From the NCBI GenBank assembly GCA_017311315.1, contig CM029660.1:13999430-14063429 (forward strand): DNA of 64,000 nt, written 5' to 3'. This DNA is from Dendrocalamus latiflorus. Taxonomy: Eukaryota; Streptophyta; Magnoliopsida; Poales; Poaceae. This document shows positions 1-12,200 of this stretch, in pieces (the stretch's first letter is position 1; every line of letters starts with the position of its first letter). The notes under the pieces were generated by a model. It worked only from the letters and a program-made list of their open reading frames with translations, had not been told where the DNA came from and did not search any database. A program made the position numbers and the translations under genes.

Positions 1-298
1 CTACTAAACTTCTAATTAAGGGAAGATATCTAGTGCACATGTGCACAAAATTTTAGTGAAATTACCAAAAAATTCTAAAAAAATTAGATTTAATTATGAA
101 ATTACTCTACTTATATATAAAATTCCAAGTTCAAATTTGTTCCGCATTGAAAATAAAAAAGGAGAAATTTCTGATAAATGATAAATCAAAAACAAAAGGA
201 AAAAAGAAAAAGGCAAATGTTACTATTCATAGTAAACTTATCTTTTTTTGTTTTGTCTAACATTCTTCGAGTTTGAGCTTAATTTTAAAGTATGGTGC
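1..298. other. AT-rich flank, nothing recognised
   Basis: AT-rich sequence with no open frame of note, no terminal repeat and no similarity that I could find to other parts of the window. It ends where a reverse-oriented SIRE-type LTR begins. Confidence 0.5.
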
Positions 299-936
299 AG
301 TAGGATCGAGAATGGCGACTCTAGAGGGGCAGGGGTGGGGTTTGAATAGGAGCCAAAATTAAATTCGAGGCTTTCCAAAATCTTTCTAAAGGGGAAAGCC
401 AAACTCTTCGCTCCAACAGTTATGAGGAGCTACGAAGACCAGAGATAAATCACCCACAAGGAAAGCTCCAAGAAAAATCGAGCTAAATGGACCTATTCTT
501 GCCTAGGTAGTATGACTGTAGTGCTCAGGCCAGTCTGACCAATAGTGGTGGTTTTGATCGCAGGTCACAGAGTGATCTGACTGGCCCTTGTGCGGTCTAA
601 CTGGTCTAGGTAGTCTGACCAGCTCCTTTGGACAGAGCTGAAAATGACACAATTTCAAATCAAGAAATGATACAGCTTTTGATCCACAGCTCCAAATGAC
701 CTGAAACTTGATATGCACCTTCTCTGAGATATTAGGAACCTTTTTCAATTATGGATTATGAAGATCAGTGCCAAAGTTCCTACCTTTATTTAAAACAAGG
801 AAGGTTGCATCAAAACTGGGTAAAAGAGAGAAATCTTGATCTGCTCTTGCCCATAAGTCCTTGTTGATCTAGATGACCTCAGATAGATTCTCGCATATCA
901 TAACAAGCTAGATCATAGCACTAACTCAAGCCAAAA
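299..936 (-). mobile_element. SIRE-type copia LTR fragment, reverse orientation
   Basis: It begins near TAGGATCGAGAATGG, which is the reverse complement of the usual SIRE-type LTR end (GATCCTAC), and contains several GGTCTGACC/CAGTCTGACC motifs typical of these LTRs. Bases about 640-936 match 59770-60000 (shared blocks around AAAACAAGGAAGGTTGCA and CTAGATCATAGCAC). It stops where the plus-strand SIRE-type element starts at 937. The other end is not resolved; similar motifs recur at 37560-37990. Confidence 0.6.
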
Positions 937-1926
937 TGAGAGACCATGTGGGTAGGTCTAGGTCAACGTGTGATGAACAATTAGCAGCTAGGTTGCAATT
1001 TCTTGAAATTTAGTTTGCTATCGGTAGTACTAGCCAGATGTAGGTGGTACTACCATGGCTATAGTACCAGCATGGTGGCTACAGTACTACCGCAGATCTA
1101 GTTCAATGGGATATAGTTGGCGATAGCTATTTTCCAGAGTGGGTCATTTTACGTGTGTCCAGGTTTGGTAGTAACGGATGGGATTCGCTGTACTATTGGA
1201 GAGAGTGGTATGATCGGGCTTTAAACGGTGATACTACTGGGGCGATAGTAATAGCATGGTGCGAGCAGTCATACTGGATGCCCTGTTACCGGGAGCGGTA
1301 GCACTGGCTATTGGTTGGTGGTACTACTGGAGCGGTATGACCAGCATGGGATGTGCAGTCATACCAACTGAAGGCAGTAGGTTCTAAAATTGGGAATTAT
1401 GGGAGTTTTGATCAGGGATGATCATGGAACTCTGGTCATGGTTGTATTGAGTTGCATGTTGCATGTTTGTGCTAACATGGGTCCTGTTGTGAAGAACTTA
1501 TGTCTGGATATAATTTCTTGGTCTTTGGATGTGTAGGGAAGTTTGGATGCAACTATGATCAAAGATTGGCGATCGAGACTAGATCAGGGTGGCGCATGGC
1601 AAAGCAAAGGAAAGCATTCGAGGGAAAGTTTGAGAAATGGGTTGGATCAAGTTGGCTTCATCGATTCAAGTGAGACGTGGTCCGGTCAGAGCCATAAATA
1701 GGAGAGACTTACCGATGAAGGGAAGCCATTGATCAACCTACACTTGGTGTGCATAGTGGTTTGCACGACAAGAAGAAGATAGAGTCAAGGGAAAGCTCTG
1801 TGAAGCTTCGTGGAAGGCTGTAGAGGGGCATTTTAGTAAATTACCCAATACCAGAAAGGTGGTGGTATGCGAAACTACGGTGTTAGCCTAAGTAGTTTAT
1901 GTCTAGGATATGTTGACAATGTGAAG
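937..1926 (+). repeat. SIRE-type 5' LTR, truncated at right
   Basis: Its first 55 bases resemble the 3' LTR start at 20324, and TGGTCATGGTTGTATTG near 1436 is found again at 24217. The internal scattered motif is GGTACTACC/TAGTACTACC rather than the GGTCAGACC seen in the 3' copy. The LTR end and primer-binding site are absent because a gypsy element begins at 1927. Confidence 0.65.
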
Positions 1927-2256
1927 TAGAGGGAGACCAATTTTATGCATAAGATTGAAACATAGCTATTGCTTGTTCTTTCAATACCAGAGTTCATGCG
2001 AGGACTTTGAGAGAGAACTAGGCGATCCATGGTTCGTTCTGCAATTCAAGGTCAAGCCGTCATTCCATTGGGAATTGGGGACTTGGCATTCGTTGTTTGT
2101 GGTCTCGCGACGAACAATTATCCGGTGTGTTTTGGGTGTATTCCGAAGAGTTGAGGGTTCGTGCATTGGCGCGAGTGTTCAACTAGCGACATCGTCTACT
2201 TCACATCAACTATTCACGGTTCCTCACTGAGAAGATTGGGACCCCTCCCCGTATCA
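1927..2256 (+). repeat. R-U5 part of gypsy 5' LTR
   Basis: It matches 6437-6766 base for base except for scattered substitutions. It ends in CCCGTATCA just before TGTGGTATCAG. Homology to the downstream LTR stops abruptly at 1927, 26 bases downstream of the position corresponding to the first T of the TATA box at 6411. Confidence 0.8.
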
Positions 2257-2258
2257 TG

Positions 2259-2272
2259 TGGTATCAGATTCT
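2259..2272 (+). promoter_or_regulatory. Primer-binding site (initiator tRNA-Met type)
   Basis: TGGTATCAGATTCT two bases after the LTR end. It resembles the common plant LTR-element site TGGTATCAGAGCC, with changes at its 3' end. Confidence 0.75.
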
Positions 2273-3468
2273 AGGTTTACTCGGTGAGAATTTCTTTACC
2301 CATAGTTAGATTCGTTTTCTGTCCTATCGTCTATTAAACCGAAAATTGCAGTACCAAAACCGTAGTTTAATCTGTTATTTCTTGTGCGTTTTGTTAAGTT
2401 TTCGTTCATTAGAGTTTTTGTTTTAGTGCTGATCTTTGTGCTCCTTCGCGTAGCTTGATCTTTGTGTCCATATAAACCCTAGAAAATTGCTGATTGAATC
2501 CCTCAATTAGCAACCAAAAAGAGTAAATTGCATTTACTTTTGAATCCGAATTCTCTTTTTGGGAGAGTTTGTGATAGTATCCACTTCCTTCAAAACCGAG
2601 AGTTAGCTGCGGTTTGGCTTCAAAAAAAAATCACTGCTTGTGACAAACCCTAGCTAGCCAAAAAGAAAGAGTTACTATAGTTGAGCTTCACTTATATCTT
2701 TTCATCAATTGAGACTAGCTTTTGATATTGCTGTTAGGGCTGTTCTTGAGCACTATTTACGCTTGCTGAATTCTTGAATTTGTGCAAAGGAAACACAACA
2801 CTAGTTCGGCCAAACTTAAAAAAAAAGGAGTAAGCCATGGCATAGTTAAAAAAACCCCAAAAGTTTCCTGCGATTTGATCAAGAAAAAAAATGAAAATAA
2901 AAAGTGTTGGCCGAAACTCCGTGGAACACCCTAGTTCATATTTTCAGCTTGTGTACTTATTCTCATAGAGCAATCTGGTGCCCTTACATTCATAACTATT
3001 GCAATTGGCTAGCGTCTCTCCTAGTACTTAGTGCAAAACGAGCTAGTTATTCATCTCAATTTCAGATTGCCTCTTTCTAGCTTATTCCTTTGTTTGCATT
3101 AAGTCACATTTATCATTGAGTGTGTGTTTATATTCTTCACTTAAACCTATTGGATCAGCACATAGGCAAGATACTCTAGCTTGGATCATTACTTAGCTTT
3201 ACAATACCTTGAATATCAAATTGCATAGGATATCCACATAACTGTCCAAGCTCCACCTACACCCGTTTGTGTACTCCCTTGCTCTTGGTTACGCTCATAC
3301 ATTACTGGGTTGAGGTCGTTCGCTGTCACAATTGTCGATTTGCCGTCCTTGATTCACTTTGGAATGGTAAGCTTGTCTTGTTTTCAGGACAGTGAGTTGC
3401 AAACTTAGAGAGAGCTTTTATTTTACTAACCCGGATATAATCTCGTTTCTTGTTTGTGAGTCGTTCCC

Positions 3469-5922
3469 ATGTCAGGTCACGAGGAGGATCGACCTCATCC
3501 GGAGGCGCCGGTTACATGGACCGAGTACACTCGGTTGCGCGAGATGCTACAAAAACAACTTCAAGATGGTGACAATGGCGTGCGCGATGAGCTCGGGGAA
3601 GTTCAGACTGGACTGAACACCCTCGGGGAGGAGGTCAGACAATTGCGTACGACCATCAACAATAACTTTCTGGAGTTGCGTGCCATGTTCGCACACCACA
3701 ATCTACGTGGGGGTGCACCAGCTGATGATACAAGTGTGCACGGCCCTCCGGTCGTTCTGCACAATGAGACCGAGGAGGAGCGTGCTGTTCGTCTGGATGA
3801 GGAGCGACGTCAGCGACAGGCACGTCGCATGGCCGTGCCGCCAAACGTCGGGATGGCAGCCGCGACACGCCATCAGGCACATGGACCTGGCCGAGGCAAC
3901 GGTGGCCAGAGTGGAGGTGCACCACAGGGTGCCCACGGAGGAGGTGTGCATCATGCACCTCGTAACTAGGCTGACGCGGTCGAGCGCCGGGATGACGATT
4001 TCCCTGTCGACGACTACGATGACCGACAGCGCCACCACCGCAACAACGTGCAGCGTCCTCGCCACGACGCCGCCGAGGATCTTGTCGCTAAGCCCAAATT
4101 TAATCTTCTTATATTTTCAGGTGGTACAGATGTGGAACAATACCTCACTTGGGAGCTGAAAGTTGATAAGTTATTTCGGATGAACAACTATTCCAATGAG
4201 AAGAAGCTGTTGCTTGCGTCCAATGGCTTGGATGATTATGCCACACATTGGTGGGAGCAGTTCATCCGTAAGCACATGGAGCGCCATGAGTTGCCGATGA
4301 ACACCTGGGAGCAGATGAAGCAGCATTTGCGGGCATATTTTGTACCTCGCCACTACAAGCGCTCACTATTTGAGAAGTTGACAGGTCTGAGTGAGAGCCA
4401 CATAGCCAAATGGAAAGAGAGTATTAAAAAGAGTGAGTTGTGTGATTCCACCATATGTGAATTTGAGAGCATTCCAATTGAGAGTGTGAGAGAAACATCA
4501 AAAGAGAAGAAAGAGGTAGATGATGGACAAAGTGAGGATGATTTTGAAATTAACACATTAATGTCTACTTCTAGTGTTGTTTCTCACATTGTTCAGGTTG
4601 AAATTGAAGATGAGGAGTTAAACATTCAACAACCGGCATCATTGGAAGTCAAAGATGAGGAGATAACCATGGTTGAAGATGAAGTACTTGCTGCCCCGTT
4701 GTTACATCATGATGATTTAATACCTACAACACCTATATCAACTGAGGAGAACAATAAAGGTAACAATATTGGCGCTGAAATTAATTGTGAAACGGTGAGT
4801 ACTTGTGAGAACTCATATGTGCGAATGAAAATTGCATGTTCTGAAATTTCTTTGCTCAACTTACATAATGTGGAATTGATTGCTCATAGGGAAGTTTTTA
4901 CCCGAATATCTCCTAGTGATTCTTTGTGCTATATCATGTTTGATGATCCTAGAGAGCTATCTAGTGTGATTGAGAATGTTACTGAAATTTCATGTTTAAA
5001 ATCACTAGTTAGTACCTATGCATATACATATAAGTTCAATTTGATTGGAAATTATGGTATAGATGATAATTTTTATGTTTACCGAATATGCATTACATGT
5101 GATAAGCTTGCTGAATTGAAATTGCATATTTTGGATAAACAAACTTTTGTGCCATATCATGATCACAATGAGATGAGTTTCAACAATAGTGCTTCATGTT
5201 TTAAAAGATTTCTTAAGCCTACTTATTCATCCTTTAATGTACAATCATGTACAAATAATCAGAGTAGCGCAGTTGAAGCATGGAAGGAACTAAAAATTTT
5301 CTCCCCCATATTTGAACATCTTAATTTAGTTTGGCACATTAATGACTTGTCCATGTGCTTAGCAAAGTCGAGGACGACTTTTTCTCATAGGAGGGAGAAT
5401 GATATGAAAGACAATATTGCAATGTATACATCTTATGGTTTTTGTTATATTAACTGGTTTGTGTGGAACAACGAGAATGACACAATAATTGATTCATACA
5501 TATACCATGCATATGTATTTTTCTTTTTATTTACTACGCCTTCAGATGTTCTTCATACGCTATGCAAAAGAAGTGTTGATGATAAATATATATACCATGC
5601 ATATACATTGTATTCTTTGCTTAGTATAATTTCAGGCTACCAAAAGCCGAGGACGGCTTTTCTTGAAGAAGGGGAGGATGATGCGGATACGCACATGATT
5701 AGTACTTTTCAATCAAATACATTATTTCACTGGAAAGAAGTATTGAGCCGCATTAAATATTGTCAGGTGAATTTGTTTCTTAATGAATTTCCTTCTATTC
5801 GTGGGAACGATATACTACCTTATGCCAAATTCTTGTTTATTATTAGGTTTGAATATTATGATGATTCCGGGGCCAAAGCAATGGAGAAGCACAAGGAGAT
5901 TAATCATATTTGCTACCAATAA
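3469..5922 (+). pseudogene. Gag-like protein fused to an unrecognised C-terminal region, one in-frame stop
   Basis: One reading frame of 817 codons is broken only by a TAG at codon 167 (3967-3969). The first part (ATG at 3469) is a hydrophilic leader with a helical segment (LREMLQKQLQDG) and a Gly/His-rich stretch. From about 4090 to 4390 the frame encodes a gypsy Gag core: KPKFNL, then a YLTWELKVDKLF segment, HWWEQF and YFVPRHYKR, as in grass Ty3/gypsy Gag. After about residue 117 of the downstream ORF (ATG 4048) the similarity ends. About 500 further residues follow: an acidic Ser/Glu-rich part, then a hydrophobic YIYHAYVFFFLF segment that could span a membrane, with a second YIYHAY copy 28 residues later. 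No zinc knuckle, protease or polymerase motif is visible. The function of the C-terminal part is unknown. The long open frame in AT-rich DNA suggests it was maintained. Confidence 0.7.
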
Positions 5923-6052
5923 CAAAAAACTCAAAGCCCATGGGAATAGAAAGGAGAAAGCCAAGCAGCCCATGCAGCTGATCAAGGAGGAAAAAGCCCA
6001 TGCAGTGGGAGAGCAAAAGGGGAGAAGCCCAAGGACTTAAACTACAAGTTTT

Positions 6053-6766
6053 GGATAAGATTGTCAAGCCAAATTCGGACTTCCCACGTGCTCAACCCAA
6101 TTCAAACTCGGATTCAACTCAGAATTCAATTCGGATTCGGTTCGGGACAGCCTGACAGACAGTTACTAAAAAGGCCATAACTTTCATAAACGGAGTCTGA
6201 TTCAGGTGTTCTTGTACTCGTTGGAAAGATAATTTCAAGGGATACGCAATGGATCTAGTCCCAGCTTCAAATTCATCACGGATAAAAATTTATGACCAAA
6301 ACAATATGACGGGTGAAAAATATAGTTTCCTTTTTGTGAGAGTTCGTATCCAAAACCATATAGTGTTGAGTTGTACTTTGTTTGGGGACCATATGGATGT
6401 CCCAAGGGGCTATATAAGCCTTGTATTGGCAGCCTTTAGAGGGAGACCAATTTTATGCATAAGATTGAAACATAGCTATTGCTTGTTCTTTCAATACCAG
6501 AGTTCATGCGAGGACTTTGAGAGAGAACTAGGCGATCCATGGTTCGTTCTGCAATTCAAGGTCAAGCCGTCGTTCCATTGGGAATTGGGGACTTGGCATT
6601 CGTCGTTTGTGGTCTCGTGACGAACAATTATTCGGTGTGTTTTGGGCGTATTCCGAAGAGTTGAGGGTTCGTGCATTGGCGCGAGTGTTCAACTAGCGAC
6701 ATCGTCTACTTCGCATCAACTATCCATGGTTCCTCACTGAGAAGATCGGGACCCCTCCCCGTATCA
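6053..6766 (+). repeat. 3' LTR of the pol-less gypsy element (start approximate)
   Basis: It ends at GTATCA (6766). The start must lie after a purine-rich stretch (AGAGCAAAAGGGGAGAAG, about 6010-6027), but the exact TG is not certain. U3 contains ATAACTTTCATAAACGGAGT, a sequence type common in grass gypsy U3 regions, and a TATA box. R-U5 (6437-6766) matches the 5' copy. Confidence 0.6.
6411..6418 (+). promoter_or_regulatory. TATA box in gypsy U3
   Basis: TATATAAG, in GGGGCTATATAAGCC. The 5' copy of the LTR begins at the base equivalent to 6437, which is where transcription would be expected to start. Confidence 0.6.
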
Positions 6767-8012
6767 ACTTGACATGGGTCAATAGCATGGATCCAATTAG
6801 AGAGTTACCCAAGCTCAAGGGTGAGAAGGATTTAGTTTGTTCTGCCTATAGATATTGTAAGATGGCTTGGCTGCTGGTTCACATCCACCTCTTACCATGA
6901 TCATGACAAATGGTCTTGGTCAGCTCTTGCATATGAAAACTATAGGACCTTCTAGAATTTAGTCAGTAGGAGGGAAGTGGTATGTGTTAGTAATTGTTGA
7001 TAATTACTATAGATACTAATGGGTCTACTTTCTGATATCTAAGTATAAAACATTTGGTCATTTTGGAGAGTTAGCCGTTTAGATTATCAGTTGATTTTTC
7101 AAGAGCCCTTAGTATCATTAGGCGAGATAATAGGACTGAGTTCAAGAATTCATTCTTTTCTTCTTTCCGTGTTGAGCATAGTCTAGAGCATCAGTTCTCC
7201 TCTCCTAGAGTTCCTCAACACAATGGTGTAGTTGAGAGGAAGAACATGACCCTAGTTGGGATGGCTAGTATTATGTTAGATGAGCACGCTACTCCTATGA
7301 GGTATTGGGTTGAGGCTATTTTCATTGCTTGTTATGTGTCAACTGGGTATTCTGGAGAGCCTCATTGCGCATGACTTCCTATGAGTTGAGATTTGGTCAT
7401 AAGCCTAGTGTATCTCATTTTAGGTGTTTGGTTGCAAGTACTTCATTCTTAAACATGTCAACCTTAATAAGTTTGAGTCTAGATCTTCAGATGGGATCTT
7501 TCTAGGATATCCTGCTCAATCTAGAGGCTGTCGTGTGCATAATCTTAAGACTAACAAAATTCTAGAAACCTGTGAGGTTACTTTTTGTGAGGTTAGTCCA
7601 GAGACTAGACCAGACATTGCAGGTATATAGGTTTAGGAAAATTTAGAAAGTATCTTCCTTGAGGAGTGCGATGAAGTAGATGAGGGTGTTACTCTACTTC
7701 CTCTCTAGCTAGCTAAAGCACCTACTTCCTCTCTAGCCAACTAAAGCACCTGCTTTATCTACTTCACCTTCAGTTGGACAATCTACTCCAACATCTTCTT
7801 TAGCACCTTGTGGCTTTGCTCCTACCTCTACAACCCATGGGGTAGATGCCACTTTGACATCAGGATTGCCTTGACATCTTTAGTGGCTATACCCACCATA
7901 TCAGATGATTGAAGACCTTCGTGAGTGAGTTACTCGCTCTAGGTTTATTTCTCTTGACTCACATAATCATTATGCTTTTATTGCTTCCTTTGAGCCCCAT
8001 GATGTTACCCAT
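6767..8012 (+). pseudogene. Copia integrase remnant (SIRE-type)
   Basis: Broken frames encode the end of the GAG-pre-integrase region (GQLLHM-like) and the integrase core (WYVLVIVDNYYRY, then VPQHNGVVERKNMTL), followed by the post-core segment (MFGCKYFILK, SSDGIFLGYPAQSRGCRVHN) at 7424-7630. Many stops and small indels are present. The reading frame continues across the solo LTR at 8013: removing that LTR and one CCCAT copy brings the codons at 8012 and 17509 into phase at the expected point just before the reverse transcriptase domain. Confidence 0.8.
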
Positions 8013-9239
8013 TGGCATGCATCACTTTTGCACATATTTATTTGTCATTTTGAGACCATTTGTAATCATTTACATTTTTTACATTTTGAGACCATTTATC
8101 ATCATTTACATGTTTTGTATAATTAATTGCTCAATTTGGATTATTTTACATTTTTTGTAATTTTCTACAGGCCGACGTGATCAAGGCCTATAAGCAACAA
8201 ATATGGACTTTTGGGACTTCTCCGTACAAATGTACATGTCATTGTCAACACGTAGGATCTAACAATGAAGAAATCAAAGTTTCCAAGGGCCAGAACAGAA
8301 GAAATCAAAACATCCCTAGCCAGTCGAATCCAAAAATATCTAGAGCCCGGTTCATTCTCGACCTCCTTAGCCTCTCTTGCTCCTCTCATCCCCTTTTTTC
8401 TCCACCCACAGTGCTGACAAGGCTAGGCTATACCTCTCCGACGCCACATCTCCACCACCACAGCCACTCACAGCACCCCTTTCTCTACTCCATCTCCAAC
8501 TCCAGCGGTTGCCACGTGCAGCTTGCCGCCCAAATCCCCTATTCTACCAATGTCGGCCGCTGTCCCCCTGCTTCTTCTCCCCCAGCACCTTTCTCTGTTG
8601 TCCCTCTCCACACCCTACTGCTCCACTGCTTGCCTACCAAGAGCTCAGCACTTCTTCCTTCTTGGATCCCCATAGCTTCGATATTCCTTCTTTTGCGCTA
8701 CCCCTACCATCTGCCACCCCAGCTCCTTTGCGCCACCTTCCCCTTCATTCCACTACTCCTCCGGTCACCATTTCCTCTCCTCTGACTGACATCCATTGGC
8801 CACACACCATTGGCCACCATGGTAGTTCTACTGCCAGTTGCACACTCTATAGATCCCTCCACGTTGATCTCCACTACACTCTCCCTCTCCGTGTACCAAA
8901 CAGATTACCTACAACTACTCCCCAGATCCATACCGCTGCCCTCTCATCACTGCCTCCAACGACGTCGTCCTTCGTCAAGCTCTGGCCAGGCCGCAACATC
9001 ATCGAGCCATGGAGCTACCGAGGAGCAATGACATCGACGACCTCATCTTCTTCTTCGACTATGTCGGCAATGATCGCTTCGTCTTCACTGCCGTCATCTC
9101 CATCGACCCCACTGCTCTACTTTATGATCTCCTTTTTTTAGGGAAACAGTGGGAGAGACTCCTACTATGCTATATTAAAATAGAATAATGTACAAAAAGG
9201 AACCAACAACAGAGCGGGGGAGGAGGGGAAGAAAGGTAT

Positions 9240-12200
9240 AGCCAAAGAGCTAAATCAGAAGGACCTAATCCAACTTGAAAGGTAAGAGTGAGATTCTGGC
9301 TTAATTCTAAGAAGCATGAAAGAAGCTTCCAGCCTGCGTCTAGCAATCCAATCTGACAGATTATGACTCTAATGTTGAAAGATTAACTCGTTTCTAATTT
9401 TCTAGATGAGCCATGCAGCAAGAGTAAATTTCTCCATGAAGAATTGGCCAGTGAAGTTTGTTTTTGTGTTCAGAACTCATGTTGGGTTATCCGAGTTAGT
9501 GTCCCATTGAAACCCAATTGCATTCCAATATTGCAAGGAGAAGAGGCATTGCAAGAAAAGATGTGTGATGGTCTCAGCAATTTGTCCATGACATAGCACA
9601 CAGTGTATACGCCCATCAATGATGAAGTTCTTTCATCTGGGCATGTCCTTATTATTGAGTTGATCTTTGAGAAGAAGCCACACGAAGACCTTTTGCTTCA
9701 TGAAGCATCTGTTCTTCCAGATGAGTGGGAATACCGGTAAGGTGGTAAGCTTCTTGAACTGGTGAGTGTACCATTTTTGTGAGGTGTAACTAGAGTGCAT
9801 CCAAATGTAGGTTCATTGGTCCGAAGTGTTTTGGCTGAGCATCATTTGATCCATGAATTGCGTGAGTTGGAGATATTCTTTGTAAGCTTGCCGTGCAAGG
9901 GCAAACGAAATGCATTGTGTGGTTCATATAGCTACATGTAGTTTTTGACAGAGATATCTTGATTTGAAGCTAAAAAGTACAATTCAAAAACTTTGCAAAA
10001 AGCAGATTTCCATTCCAACAGTCTTTCCAGAACAGAATGTCCTTACCATTTTCATGTTGTTCCATAGCCATGCCCCTGAGTTGGTTGATTCTTTTCATTA
10101 TATCCCTCCACCAAAAAGAACCACAAGTTTTAGCCGCATGAGGAACCACATTTGAGCAGTGTTGCGCCAGATCAGTGTGACCTAGGGAACATGCACTCTT
10201 GCATAGAATTTGTGCAAGTGTTTCATTAGCAGTCCATCATTTAGGGTCTACAGGTTGATGATTCCCAGTCCTCCTTTATTTTTAGTCTTGCATACGTTCT
10301 CCCATGCTGCTAGTGAATTACATCATCCCTGTAGGTCTCTGGAGTCTCTCTAAAGGCTAGGGGTGGAAACGGATCGGATACGGTCGAATAGTCTCAAATA
10401 CGAATATGAATCCATATTTTTAAAACAAATACGAATACGAATTCGAATATTTTCAAACACGGATACGAATATTCTTGAATACAAATACGGATATTTTTGA
10501 ATACGGATTTTCTCGGATACGAATATCGGATAAAACGGATTCCTAACGGTTTTGCCGATTTTTCATCGGTTTTTGACCGGTTACCAGTTTTAAACCGCCT
10601 AAATTCAAGTTTTGAATCACAAAATTTGTACGGATTTTTCATGGGTTCTAAAAACGGATCGAATACGAATCGAATAGTCTCGAATACGGATACGGATACG
10701 AATATTCTCGAATACGAATGCGAATACGAATACTCTCAAATACGGATATGAATATTCTCGAATACGAATACAGATATTTTCGAATACGGATTTTGCTTAC
10801 CATATTCGGATTTCTCTCGGATACGAATATCGGATAAAACGGATTATCCGTTACCGTTTTCCACCCCTACTAAAGGCAATGCCTTCTAGCTTTATCAATA
10901 TGTTTTAACTCCTTGGGTACCCAGAGCATGCACATGTGATAGATGGATTGGAGTGAGAGGAATACATTAACCATTGTTAACCTTCCTCCATAGGACAGTA
11001 AGTTCATCATACCCACTAGACGTCTCTCTATCCTATCAACTAGAGGCAAGAAATCCTTCACTTTTGGCTTTGTTGTCCCTATGGGAGTCCTAGGTAAGTG
11101 AAGGGCATAGAACCAACTTTGCATCCAAACACTCCCGCTAGATTAGTCACTCTGTCTAGAGAAACATTAATGGGGACTATAACTGATTTGTGGAGATTTA
11201 CTCTGAGTCCTCTGGAATTAGACAAAGGAGCTGTCAGGAGCACGCCAGCATAATAATCAAGGTGTCATCTGCATACTGAATTATTGGGTAGTCATCACTT
11301 CCTAGTGATGGAATTGGATGTTTGGTGAGGTCCCTTCTAGCTGCTTCATTTATAATTGATAGGAGGATATTTGCCCCAAGAATAAATAGTAGCGGTGATA
11401 ATGGGTCACCTTGCCTGACTCCTCTTTTGCACTGAAAAAACTTACATGTACCCTGTTTGTGAGTACTGGAGAGTGACCAGAGGATAGAATATTTGAGATC
11501 CATGACATTCATTCGTGAGTGAATCCCTTTGCTATCATTACCACCATAATCGCTTCATGCTCAATTGTATCAAAGGCTTTTTCAAAGTCTAGTTTGAGGA
11601 TTATGATTTCTTTTTTTACTTTGCTTGCATTGATGTATGTACTCAAAAGCCCAAGCCAGACAGTCTTGAATTGTTCTAGTCTTGATGAATCCATATTGGT
11701 TAGCATGAACCAGTGAAATAATAATTTTCTAAAGTCTATTAGCCATGATTTTGGTGAGTAGCTTTAGAACTGAGTTTAAAAGAGAAATCAGCCTATTGTC
11801 ATCGAGAGATTCCGGGTTCAACTTTTTGGGACAAGAGTAATGAAAGTTCGGTTTATGCTCTTGAGATTAACCCTATTGTGGAAGAAGTCCTGAAATAGAA
11901 GATAGATGTCCTGTCTAATGATATTCCAACAACTCTGGATGAAAAGGCTATTGAACCCATCCAGCCCTGGAGCTTTATCCTTTGGGAGTTCTTTTTGACT
12001 ATGTCATCAATTTCTTTTTGGGAATAGTCTGCCTCTAGGTCTTCCAATGGATGCAAAGTCTGCATGAGATCGGTGAGATCAAAAAACATTGTGGGGGGTA
12101 GTCATTGTTTCCATTCTTTGCTTGAAGGAGTTCCAAATGGCTATTGCCTTATCCTGATGTGAGTCCACTGTTATACTGTTGTCCAAGATAAGGGAGTGAA

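Larger units (their letters stand above)
1927..6766 (+). mobile_element. Pol-less Ty3/gypsy element with 5' LTR lacking U3
   Basis: A 330-bp block is repeated without gaps at 1927-2256 and 6437-6766 (offset 4510, roughly nine substitutions by eye). It is followed at 2259 by a primer-binding site for initiator tRNA-Met. Between the repeats lie a 1.2-kb leader, a gag start at 3469 and one long frame to 5922. No protease, reverse transcriptase or integrase is visible. The 3' copy is preceded by a TATA-containing U3 that the 5' copy lacks. No TSD was found (TGAAG on the left, ACTTG on the right). The right end GTATCA is a proper LTR end. Confidence 0.75.

Noticed and set aside
503..748. 81-codon minus-strand ORF
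   Set aside because: It falls inside the SIRE-type LTR fragment and has no domain.
8177..9141. Ser/Pro/Leu-rich ORFs of 202 and 254 codons
   Set aside because: They lie in the C-rich part of a solo LTR defined by a TSD, overlap in two frames and show no domain.
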